From Planctomycetota bacterium (lineage in GTDB: Bacteria; Planctomycetota; UBA1135; JALUZX01), in contig JALUZX010000665.1 of NCBI GenBank assembly GCA_027011425.1, positions 1 to 6,609 of the forward strand: DNA of 6,609 nucleotides, read 5' to 3'. Both the position numbers and the translations under genes were made by a program. Positions 1 through 5,415 of this stretch are shown piece by piece. Positions within the stretch are counted from its first letter, which is position 1. Each line of letters opens with the position of its first letter. The notes under the pieces were generated by a model, which saw nothing but the letters and a program-made list of their open reading frames with translations, had not been told where the DNA came from and did not search any database.

Positions 1-2
1 TG

Positions 3-32
3 TTGACCGCCCCCCGGGCAGGGCATTAGATT
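3..32 (+). promoter_or_regulatory. Candidate sigma70-type promoter for the exported EF-hand-like protein gene
   Basis: TTGACC at 3-8 matches the -35 consensus at five of six positions. TAGATT at 27-32 matches the -10 at four of six, with an 18-base spacer. Transcription would begin near 39-41, leaving a leader of roughly 60 bases before the ATG at 103. In DNA this rich in G/C, such matches are rarer than in average sequence, but this is prediction only. Confidence 0.35.
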
Positions 33-90
33 CCTGGTCCACCGCCCCCGACCCCGGATGGTTCGTCCGGGCTGGACCGGCAACCTTTCC

Positions 91-94
91 GGAG
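91..94 (+). promoter_or_regulatory. Shine-Dalgarno site that decides the start at 103
   Basis: GGAG lies 8 bases before the ATG at 103. The alternative in-frame ATG at 58 has no purine-rich site upstream and would place 15 non-hydrophobic residues in front of a normal signal peptide. The downstream start is therefore preferred. Confidence 0.6.
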
Positions 95-102
95 ACCAGG
101 AT

Positions 103-1452
103 ATGCAGAGATTCTTTCTTCTCCCCGTCCTGGCAGGGCTCTTCGCGGCCTCGGCCCAGGCGGCCCCGCCCTCTCCCATCGAGGTTCCCCTCCAGTTCCT
201 GAGACGGCCCGCCCGGAGAAAGGGCAAGCCGCCTGCGAGGAGGGTTTTCATCCCCCCCGGGATCAGGTACCTGGACAAAGGCCTCCAGCCCCCGCCGGGG
301 GAGTGGAAACTCCCCGAATTCAAGTCGGACGCCCCGGTCTACTCCCTCCTTACCCTGGCGGGCCGGAAGTATCTCCTCGTCCTGGACAAGAAGGACGAGA
401 AGAGTCCTTTCTACGACAGGCTCTACCTGGACGCGGACGGAAACGGGGACCTGACGGACGACCCTCCCGTCGACGCCCCTGCATCACCCCGGCGAGGCCC
501 CTACCTCTTCGCCGACTTTCCCTCCATCGACCTGGAGATTCCCCTTCCCGGGGGCAAGGCGCCCTACGCCTTCACGGTCCGGGCTTACCGCCGCCCCCTG
601 CCTTCCACTGCGGGAAAACGCCCCACCAGGCAGCAATGGCTCATGAGAATGAACGTTTACATGACTCCCGATTGCGCCTACGCGGGAAGGATGGAACTCC
701 AAGGGAAGACCTACCGGATCCTTATGGCCGACACGAACGGCGACGGCCGGTTCGGATCGAAGGAAAAAGTCCTCATCGGCTTCGGGCGCAAGCGGGCGGA
801 CCTGGTCTACATTTCCGGGACGGGGAAGATCAACTACCAGGACGGAATGGAAGCCCAGGGCCTCCTGGGACTCGGGGACCGACTCTTCCGCCTCCGTTTC
901 CGGCGAATCGAGGGGAAGCTCCTCCTGGACCCCTTGCCGGAGGCCGCGGCCCGGCTGCGCCTGCCCATGAAAGTGACAAGGCTGGTCCTTGCGCCGGCCG
1001 GAAGATCCGCCGGCATCCTGTGGTTCGACCCGGGAGGCGAGATCGCCCTGCCCGCAGGGGCCTACCGGCTCGGGTCCTACCAGGCCCTCCGCGAGGACGA
1101 CGGCGGCAACGAATGGATCCTCCTTGCGGCTGGGGCCAAGGACGGCCCGGCTCTCACCGCCAAGGCGGGAAAAACCCTCACTCTCCGGTTCGGGGAACCC
1201 TTCGTTCCCAGGGTGGGGGTCTATGCCCGCTTCCCGAAATTGCTTTGGTCCCGGTCCGTGGCGGCCAGGTTGAGCTTCACATTGCTCGGCGCCGGCGGGG
1301 AGAGGGTCACGGACATCCGGTCCATGACCTACAAAAAGAGCGCTGTCCCCAGGTCCTCCCGGAGCAGATACAGGCCCCTGGAACCGACCTACAAGATCCT
1401 GGAGTTGCCGTCCCTCAGGGTGGCCGCCCAGGGTTCCTTCCACTACGGCTGA
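103..1452 (+). CDS. Exported protein with two EF-hand-like loops; C-terminus apparently interrupted by an in-frame UGA
   Basis: I do not recognise a named family. The 449-residue product begins with a clear Sec signal peptide (M1 to about A21, hydrophobic core FFLLPVLAGLFAA, cleavage near AQA/AP), so it acts outside the cytoplasm. Two calcium-loop-like motifs are visible. The first is D110-x-D112-G-N114-G-D116-L. The second, D210-T-N212-G-D214-G-R-F-G-S-K-E221, satisfies every EF-hand loop position including the Glu at position 12. Both sit after a hydrophobic beta-strand-like segment ('LYLDADG', 'ILMADTNG'), a style common in exported planctomycete proteins. The rest looks beta-rich. The start at 103 is chosen over 58 because of the GGAG site and the signal peptide. 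The chain ends in FHYG and then UGA, but the same frame goes on for 39 convincing codons to 1572. The true product may therefore be about 489 residues, with Sec at position 450. It lies upstream of a DUF4097 lipoprotein gene on the same strand. Confidence 0.85.
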   Translation: MQRFFLLPVLAGLFAASAQAAPPSPIEVPLQFLRRPARRKGKPPARRVFIPPGIRYLDKGLQPPPGEWKLPEFKSDAPVYSLLTLAGRKYLLVLDKKDEKSPFYDRLYLDADGNGDLTDDPPVDAPASPRRGPYLFADFPSIDLEIPLPGGKAPYAFTVRAYRRPLPSTAGKRPTRQQWLMRMNVYMTPDCAYAGRMELQGKTYRILMADTNGDGRFGSKEKVLIGFGRKRADLVYISGTGKINYQDGMEAQGLLGLGDRLFRLRFRRIEGKLLLDPLPEAAARLRLPMKVTRLVLAPAGRSAGILWFDPGGEIALPAGAYRLGSYQALREDDGGNEWILLAAGAKDGPALTAKAGKTLTLRFGEPFVPRVGVYARFPKLLWSRSVAARLSFTLLGAGGERVTDIRSMTYKKSAVPRSSRSRYRPLEPTYKILELPSLRVAAQGSFHYG

Positions 1453-1572
1453 GGCTTTACCTGCTCGGCCACGTGGCGTGGCCCCCGAAAAGGCAAGAGC
1501 TACAAAGTGATCTGCTCCTTCCGGGCAGGCCCCTTCAAGACGAAGACCAACGAAGAGGTCCTGAAATTTTGA
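1450..1572 (+). other. In-frame UGA plus 39-codon C-terminal extension (candidate selenocysteine readthrough)
   Basis: Reading straight through the UGA at 1450-1452 gives G-F-T-C-S-A-T-W-R-G, then a Lys/Arg-rich turn, then 'SYKVICSFRAGPFKTKTNEE' and VLKF, ending at UGA 1570-1572. Thirty of the 39 codons end in G or C, as expected for coding sequence here, and the segment reads as a final pair of beta strands. Without it the protein stops abruptly in the middle of a glycine-rich turn (HYG). The residue replaced by UGA lies three residues before a Cys (UGA-G-F-T-C). UGA is one substitution from either Cys codon, and Cys is the usual residue at Sec sites in homologues. Alternatives are a decayed C-terminus from a recent nonsense mutation, low-level natural readthrough, or a sequencing error at 1452. 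That the segment was coding until recently or still is seems well supported. That it is decoded as Sec is inference. Confidence 0.6.
1467..1483 (+). promoter_or_regulatory. Candidate bacterial SECIS hairpin after the in-frame UGA
   Basis: GGCCAC (1467-1472) pairs perfectly with GTGGCC (1478-1483) around the five-base loop GTGGC (1473-1477). Twenty bases (1453-1472) separate the UGA from the loop. Bacterial SECIS elements are known to lie immediately 3' of the UGA inside the coding sequence, with a short upper stem, a small apical loop carrying G early in the loop (G-U in E. coli fdhF), and a UGA-to-loop distance of about 16-37 bases. All these conditions are met. The stem might extend by C1466-G1487 and T1465-A1488 across a three-base bulge. 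In G/C-rich DNA a 6-bp hairpin can arise by chance, so the position and loop carry the weight. Confidence 0.45.
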
Positions 1573-1662
1573 GAGACCCCCGGCGGCCAGAATCTTTTCC
1601 CCCTCTCCGCGAATAGATCGGGTCCCTGAGCTTCTTCCCCATAGGAAAGGACATTCCCGCTG

Positions 1663-1670
1663 AAAGGAGG
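1663..1670 (+). promoter_or_regulatory. Strong Shine-Dalgarno site of the DUF4097 lipoprotein gene
   Basis: AAAGGAGG ends four bases before the ATG at 1675 and is close to a full anti-16S match. It fixes the start. The 102 bases between 1573 and 1674 contain nothing else I can identify. No convincing promoter or T-tract terminator is visible, so transcription may continue from the gene upstream. Confidence 0.7.
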
Positions 1671-1674
1671 TCCC

Positions 1675-2541
1675 ATGGCCGGGGTCAATCGTTTGGCTCT
1701 ACTTCTTCCATGCTTCCTGATCCTCTCCTGCGCCTGCCGGCTCTTCGCCCCGCCCCTGGTGGAAGGAACCCGGGACCTTCGGGTCCCCTATCTCCCGGGC
1801 AAGGGCCTTTCCATCCGCACCCGAAACGGAGGAGTGGCCGTCCTCAAAGGGGAGGGAAACCAGGTGCGCGTCCACGCCCGCATCCGGGCGGAAACCAAGC
1901 AACGTTTGGACCAGGTCCGGATCGAGGCCGGGCGGAACGAAAAGGGAGACCTGGAGATCTCTCCCATCTGGCCGGGAGGAAAGAGACATTCCCGGGAGTC
2001 CTGTTCCTTCGAGATCCTGGCCCCGGGGGCCCGGAACGTAAGGGTCCGCACCTCCAACGGGGCGATCCGCCTGGAAGGCATGGCCGGTGAAGCCGACCTG
2101 GAGACCTCCAACGGCCGGATCCGCGTGGAGGACCATGCCGGCCCCCTCCGCGCCGAAACCAGCAACGGACGGGTCACGCTGAAGAGAATCCGGGGGGGGA
2201 TCCGGGCCCGCACCGGCAACGGAGCCATCTTCCTCCGCGGCGCCGGGGGGCCGGTGAAAGCCCGGACCTCCAATGGACGACTGGAAGCCTCCCTCTCCCC
2301 GGGAAACCCCGGTCCCTTCGAGCTGGTCTCCTCCAACGGCTCCATGGTCATCCGGGTGGGAAAGGCCTTTTCGGGGATCGTGGATCTGAAGACCGGCAAC
2401 GGCGGGATTCGGATCGAGGGGGAACCCCTGGTCCGCATCCTCGAATCAGGGAAGAACCACTACCGGATCGCCCTGGGAGACGGAAAGGTCCTCTCCACCG
2501 CCCATACCAGCAACGGCCATATCACCTTCGGGCTCCGGTGA
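1675..2541 (+). CDS. DUF4097-type lipoprotein with periodic SNG beta-solenoid repeats
   Basis: This 288-residue product starts with a lipoprotein signal: charged N-terminus, LALLLPCFLILS core, then Cys19 in an I-L-S-C lipobox. It is probably anchored in a membrane facing the periplasm or outside. After a short strand-rich lead-in comes a run of (T/S)-x-N-G repeats typical of DUF4097 'putative adhesin' proteins. The NG pairs fall at residues 51, 128, 146, 164, 182, 200, 221, 242 and 280. Five are exactly 18 residues apart, then two are 21 apart. Each repeat reads roughly as 'R-T-S-N-G-x-I-x-L' followed by a Gly-containing turn, consistent with one rung of a parallel beta structure. The function of the family is not established; a surface scaffold or envelope-stress role is possible. 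It has its own strong ribosome site, and its stop is 12 bases from the convergent mutarotase gene. Confidence 0.85.
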   Translation: MAGVNRLALLLPCFLILSCACRLFAPPLVEGTRDLRVPYLPGKGLSIRTRNGGVAVLKGEGNQVRVHARIRAETKQRLDQVRIEAGRNEKGDLEISPIWPGGKRHSRESCSFEILAPGARNVRVRTSNGAIRLEGMAGEADLETSNGRIRVEDHAGPLRAETSNGRVTLKRIRGGIRARTGNGAIFLRGAGGPVKARTSNGRLEASLSPGNPGPFELVSSNGSMVIRVGKAFSGIVDLKTGNGGIRIEGEPLVRILESGKNHYRIALGDGKVLSTAHTSNGHITFGLR

Positions 2542-2553
2542 GGGGACCGGTCC

Positions 2554-3717
2554 TCAATCGGTGGTGAACCTGTAGATCGTGGTCTGCCTGTACATCCGCC
2601 CCGGCCGTAGGATCACGTCGGGGAATTCGGGGTGGTTGGGCGAATCGGGAAAGTGCTGGGCCTCCATGCAGAAGGCGTAGTGCTTCTTGTAGACCTTCCC
2701 GCCCTTGCCGGTGATCGTGCCGTCCAGGAAGTTCCCCGTGTAGAGCTGGAGGCTCGGCTCCGTGGTGTAGACCATCATCACCCGCCCCGTCCCGGGCTCG
2801 CGCACGTGGGCCGCCAGGGTGGGGTGGTCCGGGTCCCTGGGCGGGTTCAGGAGGAAGTCGTGGTCGTACCCGCCCTTCACCACGGCGATCCTCTCCCCGA
2901 TGGTGTGGGGCGAGGTGAAATCCATGGGCGTCCCCTTCACGGGCCGCAGTTCCCCCGTTGGGATCAACTCGCCGTCCACCACGCAATACCTGTCCGCCTC
3001 GATCGTGACCTCGTGGCCCAGGATGTCGCCTTCGCCGGCGCCCTTCAGGTTGAAATACCCGTGGTGGGTAAGGTTCACCGGCGTAGCCTTGTCCGTCACC
3101 GCCTGGTAGCGGATGATCAACTCGTTCTCCTCCGTCAAGGCGTAGGTCACCTGGACCTTCAGGTTGCCCGGGTATCCCTCCTCCCCGTCCTTGCTCAGGT
3201 AGCGGAGAATCACCCCGGCTTCGCGGGAGGCCGTATAGGGCTCGGCGTCCCAGACCTTCTTGTCGAACCCCTCGACCCCCCCGTGGAGGTGATTGGGCCC
3301 GTTGTTGCAGGCCAGCTTGTATTCCTTACCGTCCAGCACGAACCTTCCCTTGGCGATGCGGTTGGCGTATCGGCCCACCAAGGCCCCGAAATAGGGGGAA
3401 TCCTTCAGGTATCCTTCCAGGTCGTCGTAACCCAGGACCACGTCGGCGAACTTTCCCCCCCGGTCCGGAACCACAAGCGAAGTCACGATTCCCCCGTAAT
3501 TGGTGATCTTCACCGTCATGCCGTGGGCGTTCTGGAGGGTGAAAAGAGATACGGGCTTCCCCTTCACGGTTCCGAAAGGCGCTTTTTCCACGGTCACACT
3601 TCCTTTCTTTCCTCCCGCCCGGCCGGCGGCCGCGCACCCTTGCAAAGCCAGTCCACCCGCGACCAGCGAGGCGGCGAAGAAAAGCGGCCGGCCTCTTTTG
3701 GGGAGCGTCGATGCCAT
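2554..3717 (-). CDS. galM: Aldose 1-epimerase (galactose mutarotase), lipoprotein form
   Basis: The enzyme interconverts alpha and beta anomers of aldoses such as galactose and glucose. The 387-residue product shows the GalM family landmarks in order: T-N-Y-G-G-I-V (72-78), G-R-Y-A-N-R (115-120), N-H-L-H-G-G with His145, N-L-T-H-H-G-Y-F-N-L with the catalytic acid His219, G-Y-D-H with Asp285, 'LQLYTGNFLDG' (323-333), and C-M-E-A-Q-H-F-P-D with the catalytic base Glu352. These residues correspond to His176, Asp243 and Glu307 of human GALM, so the enzyme should be active. Unlike the usual cytoplasmic form of about 340 residues, it has an N-terminal extension with a hydrophobic stretch and lipobox L-Q-G-C28, predicting an envelope-anchored mutarotase that would act on sugars outside the cytoplasm. 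The start at 3717 has a GGAGG site about 6 bases upstream. A terminator separates it from the beta-helix gene, so it probably has its own promoter. Confidence 0.95.
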   Translation of the reverse strand: MASTLPKRGRPLFFAASLVAGGLALQGCAAAGRAGGKKGSVTVEKAPFGTVKGKPVSLFTLQNAHGMTVKITNYGGIVTSLVVPDRGGKFADVVLGYDDLEGYLKDSPYFGALVGRYANRIAKGRFVLDGKEYKLACNNGPNHLHGGVEGFDKKVWDAEPYTASREAGVILRYLSKDGEEGYPGNLKVQVTYALTEENELIIRYQAVTDKATPVNLTHHGYFNLKGAGEGDILGHEVTIEADRYCVVDGELIPTGELRPVKGTPMDFTSPHTIGERIAVVKGGYDHDFLLNPPRDPDHPTLAAHVREPGTGRVMMVYTTEPSLQLYTGNFLDGTITGKGGKVYKKHYAFCMEAQHFPDSPNHPEFPDVILRPGRMYRQTTIYRFTTD

Positions 3718-3781
3718 GGTCTACCTCCAGAGTTCCTTGGTTGGGCCGGACCCCCCTCCCTTCCCCCTGGGCCCCACGGCC

Positions 3782-3787
3782 ATTATG
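3782..3787 (-). promoter_or_regulatory. Candidate -10 element of the galM promoter
   Basis: On the minus strand this reads CATAAT, five of six to the sigma70 -10 consensus. It sits in the only gap (3718-3804) between the terminator of the beta-helix gene and the galM start. No good -35 is present: at a 17-base spacing the sequence is the terminator's T-run (3805-3810). A perfect palindrome, CCCGGCCGGG (3788-3797), lies directly upstream of the -10 and could be an operator or chance. Confidence 0.3.
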
Positions 3788-3804
3788 CCCGGCCGGGGGG
3801 GTGG

Positions 3805-3851
3805 AAAAAAAGGCGGAGGCGGAAGGGCCCGGCCCTTCCGCCTCCTTTTTT
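3805..3851 (-). terminator. Intrinsic terminator of the beta-helix gene, symmetric enough to work on both strands
   Basis: A perfect 14-bp stem (3815-3828 with 3832-3845) encloses a three-base loop and is flanked by seven A (3805-3811) on one side and six T (3846-3851) on the other. Read on the minus strand it forms a G/C-rich hairpin, then GCC, then a run of seven U, 20 bases beyond the beta-helix stop codon. Read on the plus strand the hairpin is followed directly by six U, but no gene points into it from that side. Confidence 0.85.
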
Positions 3852-3870
3852 CCGGAATCGACCCTTCGCC

Positions 3871-5268
3871 TCAGAAGAGTTCGAAGAGCAGGTTCCCCGC
3901 CTTGACGACCTTGAGGTCCACCCTGGTGTAGATGGTCTGGATGTAGAGAGGAACGCCCACCAAGTAAGGATTGTTAGGCAGGGGAATCTTCTGGGGGGCC
4001 GTGCTTCCTCCCATCAGGTAGAAGGGGAGCATCCGCAAAGGATCGGGGATGAAGGAGCCCAGCAGGGGAAGCCCCATGCCGGGGTAAGTCCGGCTCATGA
4101 AGTCGATGGCCATGAACCCGGCGGGGCCCTTGTGGTTGAGGGTCACCGTCTGGCCGATGGCCCACTTCCCGGAAAGGGTGGTGAGGACGTCGCTCACCTC
4201 GTGGCACCCGATGTCGGGCTGGGCGAAGCCGTCGCCGTTGTAGTCGAAGAGCGAGGCGTTGCCGTAGAGGTCGGGCGTGCCGTAGAGGGAATAGTCCTTG
4301 ATCCAGCCCTTCTCGATAAGGGGGCTGTTGGTCTTGAGGCGCCAGTCCCCCTTGGAGGGATCCACGAAGAGGGGATCCACCGTGAGGTTCGAGGCCGAGG
4401 GAGTCCCGGCCGAGAACTTGTAGTTGAAGTTGTTTCCGAAAGCGTCGTTGCTCTCGAAGGTAATGGGCTTCATGTGGATCCTGCTATAAACGGCACTCTG
4501 GAAACCGGACGCCGCCCCTTTGTATGCGATATTGTTTACGATAACGGCTTTATCGGGAATGAAGCCGTAATTCGGATCATACCAGATATAGACGGCGGCC
4601 TTCCCCGCGCCGACAATTGTGTTGTTGTATATGTAGACGCCTTTGTTGCCCGGGGTCCCCACGAAAACCACGCCGAATCCCTTGTTGTTCAGGAAAAGGT
4701 TGTCGTGGATCCTGCAACCTCCTCCTCCGTTCGACCACACGTCGATTCCGTTGTAAAGATTGACAAACATGCAATCGAAGACCTCCACGTCGATGGCGGC
4801 CCATTGCGCCCCGCTGGCGGAACCCAGCCGGATCCCGCAGTGCCAGGAAACACTGGTTCCGTTCCTTATCTGGAGGCCCGAGATCTTGGCGCCTTTGGCG
4901 AGGTCCCTGAAGCGCAGGGCCGAGAAGTAGGTCTTGTTTTCCATGTCCAGGATGGTGACCTTCGGCCCGTAGGGGGCGATGATCTTGACTTTGTCCTGGT
5001 TCATGGGGCCGGCGCCGACGTAGATGGGGAACTTCTCCTTCGTCTTGGAAACGCTATAGACGCCTGGAAGGATATAGAGGGTGTCTCCCTTGCGGAGCAC
5101 GCTCACGGCGTGGGTGATGGACTTGAAGGCCGTCTTGGGGGAGGTGCCTCCATTGGTGTCGTTGCCGTTGACCGCATCGCACCAGTAGGTGTAGGTGGTC
5201 TGGGCGGCCAGGCTTCCTCCAAGAAAGAGGGAGAGCCCGAAAACCAGAGCCATGGGGGTCTTTCTCAT
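3871..5268 (-). CDS. Secreted right-handed parallel beta-helix protein with C-terminal surface module
   Basis: The 465-residue product has a Sec signal peptide (MRKTPMALVFGLSLFLGGSLAA, cleavage near residue 22). The mature N-terminus, 'YWCDAVNGNDTNGGTSPKTA' (28-47) followed by 'DTLYILPGVYS', is the opening typical of DUF1565/PbH1 beta-helix proteins. Asn/Gly-rich rungs follow, including N-L-F-L-N-N-K-G-F-G and I-Y-N-N-T-I-V. The helix closes with 'VDPLFVDPSKGDWRLKTNSP' (297-316) and F-D-Y-N-G-D-G-F-A-Q-P-D-I-G-C-H-E (341-357), a standard end for this fold. Residues about 365-465 form a separate beta-rich module ending in 'PNNPYLVGVPLYIQTIY', which I associate with exported planctomycete proteins. 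Such folds often bind or cleave polysaccharides, but no catalytic residues can be assigned, so substrate and activity are unknown. An AAGGAGG site four bases upstream supports the start at 5268. Codon use shifts in the middle of the gene (see findings). Confidence 0.9.
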   Translation of the reverse strand: MRKTPMALVFGLSLFLGGSLAAQTTYTYWCDAVNGNDTNGGTSPKTAFKSITHAVSVLRKGDTLYILPGVYSVSKTKEKFPIYVGAGPMNQDKVKIIAPYGPKVTILDMENKTYFSALRFRDLAKGAKISGLQIRNGTSVSWHCGIRLGSASGAQWAAIDVEVFDCMFVNLYNGIDVWSNGGGGCRIHDNLFLNNKGFGVVFVGTPGNKGVYIYNNTIVGAGKAAVYIWYDPNYGFIPDKAVIVNNIAYKGAASGFQSAVYSRIHMKPITFESNDAFGNNFNYKFSAGTPSASNLTVDPLFVDPSKGDWRLKTNSPLIEKGWIKDYSLYGTPDLYGNASLFDYNGDGFAQPDIGCHEVSDVLTTLSGKWAIGQTVTLNHKGPAGFMAIDFMSRTYPGMGLPLLGSFIPDPLRMLPFYLMGGSTAPQKIPLPNNPYLVGVPLYIQTIYTRVDLKVVKAGNLLFELF

Positions 5269-5272
5269 GCTG

Positions 5273-5279
5273 CCTCCTT
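5273..5279 (-). promoter_or_regulatory. Strong Shine-Dalgarno site of the beta-helix gene
   Basis: AAGGAGG on the minus strand lies four bases before the ATG at 5268. It selects this start over the next in-frame ATG five codons downstream (5253), which has no comparable site. Confidence 0.7.
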
Positions 5280-5386
5280 CCCGGCTCCCTGGATAAGGAC
5301 GCCAGGCAATGGGTTTGGGGGAGTCTTGGGAAAACCAGAAAAAGCAATCCGGGAAATGATGAATTCCAGGCCGGCTTGTTGGGGGA

Positions 5387-5415
5387 ATTTTTGGCTATTC
5401 CCGGCTTCCCGTCAA
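5387..5415 (-). promoter_or_regulatory. Candidate sigma70-type promoter for the beta-helix gene
   Basis: On the minus strand TTGACG (5415-5410) matches the -35 at five of six positions. After exactly 17 bases AAAAAT (5392-5387) matches the -10 at four of six. The -35 overlaps the stop codon of the upstream SfsA fusion gene. The leader would be about 110 bases. The 143-base gap is also visibly richer in A/T than the genes. It contains only a weak hairpin (5288-5292 with 5302-5306) and no convincing terminator for the gene upstream. Confidence 0.4.

Noticed and set aside
58..102. An upstream in-frame ATG at 58 for the first gene
   Set aside because: There is no ribosome site before it, and it would add 15 residues in front of a normal Sec signal peptide. 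The GGAG-preceded ATG at 103 is better.
484..1443. A 319-codon open frame antisense to the first gene
   Set aside because: Low-complexity Gly/Pro/Glu composition, no family resemblance and no start signal; a shadow of the plus-strand gene.
1450..1572. The first gene as a plain frameshifted or decayed pseudogene
   Set aside because: No frame change is needed to read the extension, there is only one interruption, codon bias is preserved, and a SECIS-like hairpin stands at the right distance. A single nonsense mutation cannot be excluded but is not the preferred reading.
303..1616. A 437-codon open frame overlapping the exported EF-hand-like protein gene on the same strand
   Set aside because: Its product is rich in Pro, Arg and Gly, has no ribosome site or recognisable motif, and is a typical G/C-rich shadow. 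It also spans the UGA at 1450, but the real frame continues better past that point.
2539..2556. Palindrome (core GGACCGGTCC, 2544-2553) joining the two convergent stop codons, considered as a bidirectional terminator
   Set aside because: The stem is short and no T-run follows on either strand. It could slow polymerase, but I cannot call it an intrinsic terminator.
5380..5405. GGGAAT...ATTCCC inverted repeat after the SfsA fusion gene, considered as its terminator
   Set aside because: Only six pairs around an eight-base loop with no T-run beyond; it coincides better with a possible promoter for the next gene.
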